Assembly: GCA_024637145.1 (NCBI GenBank)
Contig: JAGXFQ010000041.1
Coordinates: forward strand, 124,001-188,000
Source: Desulfobulbaceae bacterium
GTDB lineage: Bacteria; Desulfobacterota; Desulfobulbia; Desulfobulbales; SURF-16
Direction of reading: 5' to 3'
Length of the DNA: 64,000 nt
Every line of letters starts with the position of its first letter. Position 1 is the stretch's first letter. Shown here in pieces: positions 1 to 10,835 of this stretch. Position numbers and translations under genes: made by a program. The notes under the pieces are model-generated. The model saw only the letters and a list, made by a program, of their open reading frames with translations. It searched no databases and was not told the DNA's origin.

Positions 1-1
1 C

Positions 2-97
2 GGTTTCGGCCACCTCCTTAGGAACCATTTCGGCGGACAGGAAAAAAAACGATATGAACGCCTGTCAAAGGCAGATGCGCAAGGTGAAAAAAGATGA
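2..97 (+). CDS. possible 3' end of an upstream gene (partial)
   Basis: A reading frame open from the window edge ends in a TGA that overlaps the hisI start codon as ATGA, the same coupling seen between hisI and hisG. The 31 visible residues are basic and hydrophilic and match no family I recognise. A second frame is also open over this stretch, so coding is not proven; the coupling geometry is the only argument for it. Confidence 0.3.
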   Translation, partial: GFGHLLRNHFGGQEKKRYERLSKADAQGEKR

Positions 98-471
98 TTA
101 AGCTTCGTTTTGACAAGGGTGACGGCCTGTTGCCTGCCATAGCACAGGATTATGCCACCGGCCAGATTTTGATGCTGGCCTATATAAATGAAGAGGCCTG
201 GCAAAAAACCCTTGAGACTGGTAAGGCTCATTATTGGAGTCGTTCCCGCAGCAAGTTATGGCTCAAGGGCGAATCATCCGGCCATCTGCAGCTCATTAAA
301 GAAGTTTTAGTTGATTGTGATGAAGACACCGTGGTTTTCAAGGTGGAACAGCTTGGCAAGGCCGCCTGTCATAAGGGCTATCCCAGCTGTTTTTTCCGGA
401 CCGTGACAGGTGCTGAGCTTAAGAAAAATCAGGAAACTGTGTTTGATCCACAGGAGGTATATAAGAAATGA
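94..471 (+). CDS. hisI: phosphoribosyl-AMP cyclohydrolase
   Basis: Third step of histidine biosynthesis: hydrolyses the purine ring of phosphoribosyl-AMP in the cytoplasm. The 125-residue protein is the stand-alone HisI form without a fused HisE pyrophosphatase. It shows the family core [19 protein letters not shown], the metal-binding region [14 protein letters not shown], and the zinc cysteines in [12 protein letters not shown]. The start ATG has an AAGGTG ribosome site about 8 bases upstream. Its stop overlaps the hisG start by four bases (ATGA), so the two are translationally coupled. HisE and the remaining his genes are not in the window. Confidence 0.96.
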   Translation: MIKLRFDKGDGLLPAIAQDYATGQILMLAYINEEAWQKTLETGKAHYWSRSRSKLWLKGESSGHLQLIKEVLVDCDEDTVVFKVEQLGKAACHKGYPSCFFRTVTGAELKKNQETVFDPQEVYKK

Positions 472-1343
472 ATATCTTGAAGTTGGGTCTTCCCAAGGGC
501 AGCCTTGAGAAACCCACCATGGAGCTTTTTGCGAAATCAGGCTGGCGCATAAAACCTGCCTCCCGTAATTATTTCCCTGAGGTGGATGACCCGGAGATTT
601 CCTGTTCCATCTGCCGCCCTCAGGAGATGAGCCGCTACGTGGAAGATGGTCTGCTTGACTGCGGCATCACCGGCAAGGACTGGATTCTTGAAAATCAGTC
701 TGATGTGGAGGTGATTGCCGATCTGATTTACTCAAAGGTGAGCCGCAGACCCACCCGCTGGGTCATCGCGGTCCCCGGTGATTCTCCGATCAAATGCCTT
801 GAAGATCTTGAGGGCAAGATCATTGCCACCGAACTTGTGGGCTACTCCACCCGTTTTTTTCAGGAGCGTGGCATCAACGTCGATATTGAATTTTCCTGGG
901 GCGCCACCGAGGCCAAGGTTGTTTCCGGTCTCGCTGATGCCATTGTTGAGGTCACGGAAACAGAGTCAACCATCCGGGCCCATGGTCTGCGCGTTATCTA
1001 CGAGATGATGACCTCCAACACCCAGTTCATCGTGAACAAGAAGGCGTGGGCGGATCCCTGGAAGCGGGAGAAGGTCGAAAATATCTCCATTCTTCTGCAG
1101 GGCGCTTTGCGGGCTGAAAATATCGTTGGTCTGAAGATGAATGTGCCTGAGGAGAGCCTGGAGACCGTGATCGCGGCCCTGCCCAGCATGAACGCCCCCA
1201 CCATTGCCCCTCTCTATACGAAAAATTGGTACTCAGTGGAAACGGTTATCTCCGAGCATGAGGTGCGGGATCTTGTGCCCAGGCTGCTTAAGGTCGGGGC
1301 CCAGGGTATTGTCGAGTATGTGCTCAACAAGGTAATTTACTAA
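468..1343 (+). CDS. hisG: ATP phosphoribosyltransferase, long form
   Basis: First, committed step of histidine biosynthesis: joins ATP and PRPP to give phosphoribosyl-ATP. At 291 residues it is the long, homohexameric HisG with a C-terminal regulatory domain (about 215-291) that binds histidine for feedback inhibition, so no HisZ partner is needed. Recognisable features are the N-terminal [16 protein letters not shown], the DCGITGKDW segment near residue 64 and [18 protein letters not shown] near 155. It overlaps hisI by four bases. The next gene, engB, follows after 17 bases and may be cotranscribed. Confidence 0.96.
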   Translation: MNILKLGLPKGSLEKPTMELFAKSGWRIKPASRNYFPEVDDPEISCSICRPQEMSRYVEDGLLDCGITGKDWILENQSDVEVIADLIYSKVSRRPTRWVIAVPGDSPIKCLEDLEGKIIATELVGYSTRFFQERGINVDIEFSWGATEAKVVSGLADAIVEVTETESTIRAHGLRVIYEMMTSNTQFIVNKKAWADPWKREKVENISILLQGALRAENIVGLKMNVPEESLETVIAALPSMNAPTIAPLYTKNWYSVETVISEHEVRDLVPRLLKVGAQGIVEYVLNKVIY

Positions 1344-1360
1344 ATGCAGGAACGATACGT

Positions 1361-1951
1361 ATGAGTCATTGGTCCCAGGGTCAGATATCCTTTGTAAAAA
1401 GTGTCTATAAGACCGCCAATCTCCCAGATCTTGATTTGCCGGAGATCGCCTTTGCCGGCCGCTCCAATGTCGGCAAATCCAGTCTGATCAACAAGATGGT
1501 TAATAGACGGAATCTGGTCAAGGTGAGTGCCCGTCCCGGCAAAACCCAGGCCCTCAACTATTTTCTGGCCGACAACCAGCTCTACCTGGTGGACCTGCCT
1601 GGCTATGGTTATGCCAAGGTGCCCAGGAAGCTGAAAAATGACTGGCAGGGGTTGATCAGTTCCTATCTGGTGAGCCGGGTCAGCCTGCGCTGCGTGGTGG
1701 TCATCGTCGATATCAGGCACGAATTGAAGGATCTGGATCTTGATTTGGTTTCCTGGCTGCGCAGCCAGGGTATTCCGCATCTGGTTGTCTATACCAAAAT
1801 AGATAAGTTAAAGCGTGGCCAGCAGCTACTCCAGGCAACGCTCCTTGATGCCGGGCTCGGGGTCCGGCCTGAGGAGCGTGTCCTGTTCAGTGCAAAAACG
1901 GGGGAAGGCAGGGAAAATCTTATCTCTCTGCTTGACCAGTTTCTTGCGTAG
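1361..1951 (+). CDS. engB: ribosome biogenesis GTPase EngB (YsxC)
   Basis: TRAFAC-class GTPase of the EngB/YsxC family, which in other bacteria is essential and acts in late 50S ribosomal subunit assembly. The P-loop GRSNVGKSS lies at residues 33-41, the G3 motif DLPGYG near 78 and the G4 motif TKID near 145; SAK (G5) is near 172. The length of 196 residues is normal for the family. The ATG has an AGGA ribosome site 10 bases upstream. Confidence 0.95.
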   Translation: MSHWSQGQISFVKSVYKTANLPDLDLPEIAFAGRSNVGKSSLINKMVNRRNLVKVSARPGKTQALNYFLADNQLYLVDLPGYGYAKVPRKLKNDWQGLISSYLVSRVSLRCVVVIVDIRHELKDLDLDLVSWLRSQGIPHLVVYTKIDKLKRGQQLLQATLLDAGLGVRPEERVLFSAKTGEGRENLISLLDQFLA

Positions 1952-1999
1952 TGGTTTAGTGGCGCCATCTACTTAAGAAGAATGTGAAGGAGGGACTCT

Positions 2000-2311
2000 A
2001 TGTCACCAGAACATTGGCATTGCTGGACCATAACGGCCTGCCAGAAAAAAAGTATCTGTCCTGCCGGGCAGCAGTTGGACAAGGAATGTTGGGAGATCGT
2101 CCAGGCCATGGAAGATTTCCGTAGTTACATGCATGTCTGTAAGGATTGCATCGTCCATCTCTTTAAGGAAAAAAACTCCGTGCTTTCCGAGATCGAGATG
2201 GACGAGATTATGGAGAAGAAGGGGGTCTGTGTCCTGGCCTCAAAATGTGTTGATGAGATCATGGTGAAGCAGGGGGTCTGCGGTCTGGCTGCCCGCAAGG
2301 AGAAGGCTTAA
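2000..2311 (+). CDS. small cysteine-rich two-CW-type protein
   Basis: A 103-residue cytoplasmic protein with nine cysteines. Two Cys-Trp pairs (residues 8-9 and 30-31) together with C14 and C20 fit the small two-CW family, which I recall from Desulfobacterota and Geobacter genomes; its function is unknown to me, and metal binding is a guess. A CxxC follows at about 47-50. The C-terminal third contains an internal duplication, DEIMEKKGVCVLA then DEIMVKQGVCGLA. An AAGGAGGG ribosome site precedes the ATG. The stop codon overlaps the stop of the convergent kinase gene by four bases. Confidence 0.75.
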   Translation: MSPEHWHCWTITACQKKSICPAGQQLDKECWEIVQAMEDFRSYMHVCKDCIVHLFKEKNSVLSEIEMDEIMEKKGVCVLASKCVDEIMVKQGVCGLAARKEKA

Positions 2312-4494
2312 GGCGCTTTTGGCGGGCAGGATTGATCTGTCCCGGCAGTTTTTTCGGCTCTCTTTTTTTTGAGGAGGAGTTCTCCTCTTTTTTCAGCACA
2401 ACGTCTTTTTTTGTCCAGAACATCCCGGATCGTTGCCGCCAGCTCTTTTTGGTCAAAGGGTTTCATGACAAACTTTTCAATGCCCATGGCGTGGGCTTTT
2501 TCTTCTGAAATCAGGGAACTGTAACCCGTGCACATGATAATGGGCATGGCTGGTCTGATCTCTAAAATTTTCTTGGCTAACTCTGTCCCGGAAAGATGCG
2601 GCATGGTCTGGTCGGTAATGACGAGATCAAAATCATCCGGGGCGGCCAGGAAGAGTTTCAGGGTCTGTTTGCTGCAGCTCCTGGTCGTGACCTGGTATCC
2701 CAGCTGTTCCAGTATTTCCTTATACATCTCGGCAATGGGCTCCTCGTCATCAACCGCCAGGATGCGCTCATTTCCCCTGGGGAGTTTCTGGGGCTTTTCT
2801 TTAGCAGAGGCCAGGGGCCTTGCCGCGATGGCCGGGAAAAAAACATGAAATGTCGTCCCTTTGTGCGGCGCACTCTCAACCTTGATAAATCCCCCACAGC
2901 TCTGGACGATGCCATGGGCCAGGGCCAGGCCCATACCGCTGCCTTTGCCGAATTCCTTGGTGGTGAAATAGGGTTCAAAAATACGTTGGCTGGTCTTGGC
3001 GTCCATACCGCAGCCCGTATCCCTTATCATGAGCTCAACAAAGGGTCCTGGTGAGACGTCTGGTTCCTCGCTGACCTCAATCTTCTTTAATTCCACCGGC
3101 CGCAATTTTACCGTGAGCACCCCTTTTTCCTGTTTCATGGCATAGAGGGCATTGGTGCAGAAATTCACAATGACCTGATGGATATGGGAAGGATGAGCCA
3201 AGATAATGCCACAGTCAGGATCAATCTCCTGCTGGATCTCAATGGTGGTGGGTAAAGAGGCGCGCAGCAGTTTGAGGGCCTCTTTGGTGATGGGAGCCGG
3301 GTCCAGCGCTTCCGCCTGGTCAAAGCCCTTGCGACTGAAGGTGAGAATCTGGCTGACCAATTCCTTGGCCCGGTTCCCCGCCTTGAGAACCTGCTCAATA
3401 TGCTTCTTTGCAGTACTCCCGGCCGGCAGAGTATAGCGTGCCATATCCGCATAGCCGATAATGGCGGCCAGGATATTGTTGAAATCATGGGCTATGCCCC
3501 CAGCCAGGGTGCCGATGGCCTCCATCTTTCTGGCCTGGGCCAGTTCAGCCGTCATTTTCATTTGGAAGGTAATGTCTCTGGCAATATGGACAATACGGTT
3601 GAATTCCCCTTGCTCATTGCGCAAGGGCGCACAGGTCACCGAAAATGTCCGCCCCATATTCTCATGGATTATGGTTTCACTGTGGGGAGTTGCTTCCTGG
3701 AGGGTGGCAATGCCTGGACAATGGGGACACGGCGTCTCGGTGCCTCGGAAGAGTTCATAGCAATGTCTGCCGTTGAGACCGCCTGGTGCTGTCTGGAAAG
3801 TCTCATGGGTGGCCCGGTTGGCCCGGATAATGCGCATATCCGTATCCTGCACCGTGATAATGTCACTTATGGCGTCAAAGGTCTTTTCCCATTCTTTTTT
3901 GGCATTCTGGAGAATAGCTTCAAGTTCACGCCGTTCTGAGATGTCCGTTATGGCCAGCCGAAACTGGCCGGCAGTGCCGTCCATTTCGGGATTGACCGTA
4001 CTTTCCAGCAACACATGGAAAACAGCCCCCCCTTTTTTTTGCAGGCGCAGTTCGCAGGATTGTTTTGTCTTGGTGGCCAGGAGCTTTTTACGGCACTGGT
4101 GAAAGATATGCTGGTCATCAGGAATGATGAAATTTGAGATGGCCCGTTGCAGGAGCTGTTTTCTCGGTACGTCGAACATCTCCGCGGCCGCAAGATTTGC
4201 CTTGGTGATCAGGCCGTTTTCAGCCACGGTCAGGTAGCCCACCGGCGCAAAATCATACAAATCTGAGTAGCTGCGGCGGGAGCGTTCAAGCTCTCTCTGG
4301 CTATGGCACAAATTCTCGTTCTGCAGTTCCAGTTCGATCTGGTAGGTGTGGAGTTCATGGAGGAGCCGGCGGGCCTCGGCAATGGAGAGGGTGGAAGAAA
4401 GGGCGGCTTTTTCCCCTATCCAGAGATCAGCGCGCTTGCGCAGTTCAGCAAACTTTTTTGTGGAAGTGTCTTTCGAGCTTCTTGTTCTCGGCAT
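2308..4494 (-). CDS. PAS-domain hybrid histidine kinase with C-terminal receiver
   Basis: A soluble 728-residue hybrid sensor kinase with no membrane segment. Order: N-terminal basic and helical region, PAS at about 80-185, second PAS at about 205-315 with a CPHCP cysteine cluster, HisKA with phospho-acceptor H336 (GGIAHDFNNILAA), HATPase_c (DTGCGMD and GSGMGLALA), and a receiver with phosphorylatable D628 in VITDQTMP. The HDFNN form of the H-box is typical of NtrB-like PAS kinases common in deltaproteobacteria. I chose the ATG at 4494 because AGGAAAAG precedes it; an in-frame TTG at 4569 would add 25 basic residues. No cognate regulator lies alongside. Confidence 0.9.
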   Translation of the reverse strand: MPRTRSSKDTSTKKFAELRKRADLWIGEKAALSSTLSIAEARRLLHELHTYQIELELQNENLCHSQRELERSRRSYSDLYDFAPVGYLTVAENGLITKANLAAAEMFDVPRKQLLQRAISNFIIPDDQHIFHQCRKKLLATKTKQSCELRLQKKGGAVFHVLLESTVNPEMDGTAGQFRLAITDISERRELEAILQNAKKEWEKTFDAISDIITVQDTDMRIIRANRATHETFQTAPGGLNGRHCYELFRGTETPCPHCPGIATLQEATPHSETIIHENMGRTFSVTCAPLRNEQGEFNRIVHIARDITFQMKMTAELAQARKMEAIGTLAGGIAHDFNNILAAIIGYADMARYTLPAGSTAKKHIEQVLKAGNRAKELVSQILTFSRKGFDQAEALDPAPITKEALKLLRASLPTTIEIQQEIDPDCGIILAHPSHIHQVIVNFCTNALYAMKQEKGVLTVKLRPVELKKIEVSEEPDVSPGPFVELMIRDTGCGMDAKTSQRIFEPYFTTKEFGKGSGMGLALAHGIVQSCGGFIKVESAPHKGTTFHVFFPAIAARPLASAKEKPQKLPRGNERILAVDDEEPIAEMYKEILEQLGYQVTTRSCSKQTLKLFLAAPDDFDLVITDQTMPHLSGTELAKKILEIRPAMPIIMCTGYSSLISEEKAHAMGIEKFVMKPFDQKELAATIRDVLDKKRRCAEKRGELLLKKKRAEKTAGTDQSCPPKAP

Positions 4495-4569
4495 TCTTTT
4501 CCTGATTTTTTTCCTGCCCGGCTGGGGCTTTTCCTGCTTGTTGGTCTTGCGGGGTGGCAATTTTTGCAA

Positions 4570-5254
4570 AGATGACCAACATCAGGTCCCGATGCCGGTT
4601 ATGGGGGATGGGCCCTGAAAGGAATCAGGGGCCTGGACTGCTTTTGCTTGCTCTGCTCTTTTCTGAGAGGAGATTGTTTGTTGCTGTGGAATCGCTTTTT
4701 TTAAGGGCATTTAAGATCCTGGCGGGAATAAAAAAATCTGTACCCCTTGTTGCCGAGATCAACCCTGAGCCGGGGATCTCTGTGACAGGTTCGTGGTAGA
4801 TTATACTGAAAAAAGGGCAGCTGTTGCCTGAATACCAATCTTGGATGACAACATTCTATGTCAAATAATCCTAACAGGTTATCTTCTGTCATCCTAACAT
4901 GTAAAGAGATGGAGTCAACCTCTTATTCCTTTCCAGCCGGGACATAGTTGCAGCCGGATACGTGTCCTTTAACCAGCAGCAGAAATATATCAAGGTCATT
5001 TTTTAAAAAAAATGTAAACGATTTTAATAGGTTATCCAGGTAATTATATGGGGATCAGGCTAAATTAATTGGGCTGGTCCCGCAGGGGAAGAATTTCGGA
5101 TAAGTGGCCCTCTTATTTTTTGGATACTGTTGCTCTTTTCTGTCTGTGGAAGGGCTGGCATGATAAATCAAGAGAATAGGTTTTTTACGCACCAGCTTCA
5201 AGAAGGGAAGAGTAGCTGGAAGATAATTTTTCAGCGGACAATGCGCTAATTGTG
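4570..5254. other. long intergenic region without a recognisable gene
   Basis: About 0.7 kb between the divergent kinase gene and kamA. Several short frames exist on both strands but have no family signature and overlap each other. The right half is AT-rich with runs of A and T. A short stem CCTGA/TCAGG lies near 4615-4635 in the leader of the kinase gene. I see no tRNA or known riboswitch. Confidence 0.5.
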
Positions 5255-5281
5255 TTGACTTTTGCTGGGGTGGCCTATAAT
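5255..5281 (+). promoter_or_regulatory. candidate sigma-70 promoter of the kamA operon
   Basis: TTGACT at 5255-5260 and a perfect TATAAT at 5276-5281 are separated by 15 bases, slightly short of the usual 16-18. It lies about 95 bases upstream of the kamA start and is the best promoter match in this region. The leader is AT-rich. Expression would cover all five genes, since no terminator is visible between them. Confidence 0.5.
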
Positions 5282-5376
5282 AGGCACATGCTTTTTGTTT
5301 AATGCATTTTTTTGTTACTTTCAGCCGGGTTATGGCGGAGAGAAAAAAGTAAAAATTTTTCCATCAGGAGAAAAAA

Positions 5377-6606
5377 ATGTCCCTTGAAACCATTCTTTTT
5401 GACGAATCTGAGGAGCCTCCAGATATCTATCATCTCAAGGTCTGCCCTCCTATTCTCCCCGCCGTTCCGGCTCGTTTTCCCATCTCTTCACGCACCAAAG
5501 CCTTTCGCAAAAGGCACTTCCCTTCTGTGGCCAGCGCTGCCTGGAATGACTGGCGCTGGCAATTAAGAAACCGCATTACCACCCTTGCCCAACTGGAAAA
5601 AATCATCACCGTCACGGACAGTGAGCGTCAGGTCCTGCAGCGTCATAGCTCCACCCTGCCTTTTGCCATAACACCCTATTACGCTTCGCTGGTTTCTTCG
5701 GACAATCCCCAGGACCCTATTAGGCGGGCCGTGGTGCCGGTGGTGAGTGAATTGGTGGTTTCAAGCGGTGAGGCCCATGATCCCTTGGGAGAGGAGAATC
5801 ATAGCCCGGTGCCAGGTCTCGTGCACCGCTATCCGGACAGGGCCCTTTTCCTGACCACTGATTATTGTTCCAATTACTGTCGCTATTGCACCCGGTCGCG
5901 CCTGGTGGGCCGGTCCCAAGACAGTCCCGCCATCAAGGAGCGCTGGGAAAAGGCCTTTGTCTATATTGCCCAACACCCAGAAATCCGTGACGTCTTGCTG
6001 TCAGGGGGCGACCCCTTGACCCTGCCGGACGAGATGCTGGAGTATATCCTCAAACGTCTGCAGACCATCAAGCATGTGGAAATGATCCGCATCGGCACCA
6101 AGACGCCGGCGGTGCTGCCTCAGCGTATCACCCCGCAGCTCATCCGTATGCTCAAACGGTACCATCCGCTGTGGATCAGCATTCACGCCATGCATCCTGC
6201 TGAGCAGACCCCTGAAATGGCAAAGGCGTGTGAACGGTTGGCTAATGCCGGTATCCCCCTGGGCAGCCAGACCGTGCTGCTGGCCGGCATCAACGATGAT
6301 GTGGTCACCATGAAAAAGCTGATGCAGGGTCTGGTGCGCATGCGGGTCAAACCCTACTACCTCTACCAATGCGACCCTATTATCGGCTCCGCCCATTTTA
6401 GAACCAGTGTGGCTAAAGGTCTGGAAATATACCAGGGGCTGCGCGGCCACACCACGGGCTATGCCGTGCCCACCTATGTTATTGACGCCCCCGGGGGCGG
6501 CGGCAAGATTCCGCTGCTGCCAGAAACCTATCTTGGCCGGGAGGGCAACGATATTCTCCTCCGCAATTACGAGGGCAATATCTACCGCTACCCTGACCCT
6601 CTTTAG
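5377..6606 (+). CDS. kamA: KamA-family lysine 2,3-aminomutase
   Basis: Radical SAM, PLP-dependent aminomutase predicted to convert L-lysine to beta-lysine. The 409-residue protein has the cluster motif CSNYCRYC (C164, C168, C171), the N-terminal family signature WNDWRWQLRNRI and the PLP lysine K377 in GGGGKIP. D333 (YQCD) and D370 (VIDAPG) have the same spacing to each other and to the PLP lysine as the two aspartates that bind the lysine side chain in the clostridial enzyme (D293, D330, K337). Glutamate 2,3-aminomutases replace these. CAGGAG precedes the ATG. It is the first gene of a five-gene operon; the next gene begins 42 bases downstream. An EF-P-modifying EpmB role is less likely given the neighbours. 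Confidence 0.88.
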   Translation: MSLETILFDESEEPPDIYHLKVCPPILPAVPARFPISSRTKAFRKRHFPSVASAAWNDWRWQLRNRITTLAQLEKIITVTDSERQVLQRHSSTLPFAITPYYASLVSSDNPQDPIRRAVVPVVSELVVSSGEAHDPLGEENHSPVPGLVHRYPDRALFLTTDYCSNYCRYCTRSRLVGRSQDSPAIKERWEKAFVYIAQHPEIRDVLLSGGDPLTLPDEMLEYILKRLQTIKHVEMIRIGTKTPAVLPQRITPQLIRMLKRYHPLWISIHAMHPAEQTPEMAKACERLANAGIPLGSQTVLLAGINDDVVTMKKLMQGLVRMRVKPYYLYQCDPIIGSAHFRTSVAKGLEIYQGLRGHTTGYAVPTYVIDAPGGGGKIPLLPETYLGREGNDILLRNYEGNIYRYPDPL

Positions 6607-6648
6607 TGGTAATCCGTTACAGATCTTTTACATTATTATGAGGATAGC

Positions 6649-7635
6649 ATGAATATTGGCATGACCTATGACCTGCGCGCCGATTATCTGGCGGCAGGAT
6701 ACGGCGAGGAAGAAACCGCCGAATTCGACCGGCCCGACACCATTGCCGCCATTGAAGGCGCCCTGCAGGCCCTGGGGCACCAGACCGACCGCATCGGCAA
6801 TGTCGACAGCCTGGTGCGGAGGCTGGCCGCCGGCCAGCGGTGGGACCTGGTCTTCAACATTGCCGAAGGGCTCTATGGCTTCGGCAGGGAGGCGGTGGTG
6901 CCGGCCCTGCTGGACGCCTACCGCATTCCCTATACCTTTTCCGACCCCCTGATGATGACGGTCACCCTGCATAAGGCCACGGCTAAGCGGGTGGTGCGCG
7001 ATCTGGGCATCGCCACCCCTGATTTTGCCCTGGTCCGCTCCCTGGCCGAGGTGGCCGCTGTTAATCTGCCCTATCCCCTCTTTGCCAAGCCCGTGGCCGA
7101 GGGCACGGGCAAGGGTGTTACCCCGGTCTCCAAAATCGCGGCGCCCGAACAGTTGCAGGCGGTATGTGCCGATCTGCTGGCCGCCTATTGCCAGCCGGTG
7201 CTGGTGGAGACCTTTCTGCCGGGTCGGGAATTCACAGTGGGCATTGTCGGCAACGGCCACCAGGCCCGCGCCATCGGCATCATTGAGGTAATCCTGCTGG
7301 AAAACTCCGAACCGGATGTCTACTCCTATCATAACAAAGAGATCTGCGAGGAGGTAGTGGAGTACCGGGTGCCGGACGACCCGGAGGCCCAAGAGGCGGT
7401 GCGGGTGGCCCTGGAGGTGTGGCACGGCTTGGATTGCCGCGATGCCGGCCGGGTGGACCTGCGTTCCGACGGAAGCGGCCGACCCAACTTCATCGAGATC
7501 AATCCCATTGCCGGCCTGCATCCGGAACATTCCGACCTCTGCATCATTGCCGGCAAGCATGGCATGGGCTACCAGCAGCTGATCAGCGCGATCGTTGACG
7601 CCACCCTGGAGCGGGTGGGGATTTGCGGAAATTGA
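6649..7635 (+). CDS. D-alanine-D-alanine-ligase-like ATP-grasp enzyme (first copy)
   Basis: A 328-residue ATP-grasp carboxylate-amine ligase of the Ddl superfamily. Such enzymes activate a carboxylate as acyl-phosphate and join it to an amine. Visible features are the ATP-binding YPLFAKPVAEGTGKGV segment near 140-155, VETFLPGREFTVGIVG near 185-200 and the metal-binding C-terminal block GRVDLRSDG...FIEINPIAGLHPE near 268-290. The N-terminal half (FNIAEGLYGFGREA) differs from housekeeping Ddl, and no mur genes are nearby, so a specialised ligase acting on the kamA product is the likelier role. Its stop overlaps the start of the next, related gene as TGATG. Composition is visibly GC-rich. Confidence 0.85.
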   Translation: MNIGMTYDLRADYLAAGYGEEETAEFDRPDTIAAIEGALQALGHQTDRIGNVDSLVRRLAAGQRWDLVFNIAEGLYGFGREAVVPALLDAYRIPYTFSDPLMMTVTLHKATAKRVVRDLGIATPDFALVRSLAEVAAVNLPYPLFAKPVAEGTGKGVTPVSKIAAPEQLQAVCADLLAAYCQPVLVETFLPGREFTVGIVGNGHQARAIGIIEVILLENSEPDVYSYHNKEICEEVVEYRVPDDPEAQEAVRVALEVWHGLDCRDAGRVDLRSDGSGRPNFIEINPIAGLHPEHSDLCIIAGKHGMGYQQLISAIVDATLERVGICGN

Positions 7636-8621
7636 TGAAGATAGCCATCGTCCATAATCGTCCCGTGGCAACCGGCGGCGCCAACTGGCAGTCATCCCAG
7701 GACGTCCTGCAGCAGGTGGCGGCGGTGGAGGGCGCTTTGCGTGAACTGGCCGTCCCCTGCCTGGCCGTCCCCTTTGATCGTGATGTCAGCGCTTTCATGG
7801 CCATCCTGAAGCGGGAAAAAATCGAGGCGATCTTCAACCTCTGCGAAAGCGTTGATGATGACGCCCAGCTCATAGGCCATCCCGCCGCCCTCTTTGAGCT
7901 GCTGGGCCTGCCCTTCACCGGTTCGGGCTCCCTGGCCCTGATGCTCACCACCGACAAGCTCCTGGCCAAAGGGCAGCTGGCCGCCGCCGGTATCCTCACC
8001 CCCGACTACCGGCACTATGACGGCGGCGATCTCGCCTCCCTCCTGGACATGGCCCTGCCGGCCATCATCAAGCCCCGTCTGGAGGACGCCAGCATCGGCA
8101 TTGACCAGGAGTCCATCGTCTTCACTCAGGAGGATCTGCTGGCCAAGATCCCCCTCTTTTACCGGCAATATGGGCCTCTGCTTCTGGAGCAGTTCCTTGA
8201 CGGCCGGGAATTCAATGTCTCCCTGTTCGGCTACCGAAAGCCCCGGGTGCTGCCCCTGGCGGAGATTGATTTTTCTGCCTTTCCCCAAGGGCTCCATAAA
8301 ATTGTCGGTTATCGGGCCAAGTGGGACGAGAACGCCTTTGAATATCACAACACCCATCGCCTCTTTCCCGCGGAGATGACGGGCGGCCTCAAGGCCGAGC
8401 TGCACCGGGTGGCGGCCGCCTCCTACCGGCTTTTCCAGCTCCGCGATTATGGCCGCATCGACCTGCGCCTGGATGGCGCCGGTCGGGTCCATGTGCTTGA
8501 GGCAAACGCCAATCCCTGCTTGAGTCCTGATGCCGGTTTCGTGGCCGCGGCCGGCCAGGCCGGCATGAGCTATACTGATATTGTCGGCAGGTTTGTCCAC
8601 TTCCTTCACTCAAGAGTCTAA
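7635..8621 (+). CDS. D-alanine-D-alanine-ligase-like ATP-grasp enzyme (second copy)
   Basis: A second Ddl-superfamily ATP-grasp ligase of 328 residues beginning MKIAIVHNRP. It shares the fold but only limited sequence with the preceding gene, so the pair is an old duplication rather than a recent one. Motifs: FNLCESVDDDAQL near 77, IIKPRLEDASIGI near 143, LLEQFLDGREFNVSLFG near 180 and the metal block GRIDLRLDG...VLEANANPCLSPDAG near 270-295. The start at 7635 was chosen because it gives the usual TGATG coupling; an in-frame TTG 12 bases upstream also exists. Two different ligases in one operon suggest two sequential couplings or a heteromeric ligase. The acceptor and donor cannot be read from sequence. 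Confidence 0.85.
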   Translation: MKIAIVHNRPVATGGANWQSSQDVLQQVAAVEGALRELAVPCLAVPFDRDVSAFMAILKREKIEAIFNLCESVDDDAQLIGHPAALFELLGLPFTGSGSLALMLTTDKLLAKGQLAAAGILTPDYRHYDGGDLASLLDMALPAIIKPRLEDASIGIDQESIVFTQEDLLAKIPLFYRQYGPLLLEQFLDGREFNVSLFGYRKPRVLPLAEIDFSAFPQGLHKIVGYRAKWDENAFEYHNTHRLFPAEMTGGLKAELHRVAAASYRLFQLRDYGRIDLRLDGAGRVHVLEANANPCLSPDAGFVAAAGQAGMSYTDIVGRFVHFLHSRV

Positions 8622-8626
8622 CGAAA

Positions 8627-9094
8627 ATGATTACCCTGAGAAGCGCCGCCCGCGCCGATTGCCACCAGCTCTTTGCCCTGGTTGCCACCATTGACAATTT
8701 TAATGATGACGAAAAGGAGCTGGCCCGGGAGGTCATCCGGGACGGCCTGGCCTCGGCGGAACACGGTTATCACATCCTGGTGAGCCTGGATGAGGAAGGC
8801 ACCCTTTGCGGCTTTATCTGCTATGGGCCCATTCCCATCACCGTCAAGCGCTGGGATCTCTACTGGATCGCCGTGGCCCCTCAAGCGGCACGGCAGGGTA
8901 TCGGCAGCCTGCTGCTGCAGGCCATGGAGGAAAAGCTGGGCAGGGGGGGGCGGGTCTATGTGGACACCTCCGCCACCCCTGCCTATCTGCAGGCCCGCTT
9001 ATTCTATGAGCGGCACGGCTATGAAGTGGCCTGTGTGCTCCCGGAGTTTTACGGCCCCGGCGATGATAAAGTTGTTTACTGCAAGGAGCTGTGA
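8627..9094 (+). CDS. GNAT-family N-acetyltransferase
   Basis: A 155-residue single-domain GNAT acetyltransferase. The acetyl-CoA pyrophosphate-binding segment QAARQGIGSLLLQAM lies near residues 86-100, preceded by the beta-4 strand WDLYWIAVAP and followed by the C-terminal YLQARLFYERHGYEV strand-helix. In the known osmolyte pathway an acetyltransferase (AblB) acetylates the epsilon-amine of beta-lysine; whether this protein is its functional counterpart is inference from position in the kamA operon. It starts five bases after the second ligase and ends one base before the next gene. Confidence 0.85.
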   Translation: MITLRSAARADCHQLFALVATIDNFNDDEKELAREVIRDGLASAEHGYHILVSLDEEGTLCGFICYGPIPITVKRWDLYWIAVAPQAARQGIGSLLLQAMEEKLGRGGRVYVDTSATPAYLQARLFYERHGYEVACVLPEFYGPGDDKVVYCKEL

Positions 9095-9095
9095 T

Positions 9096-10835
<1,740 letters not shown>

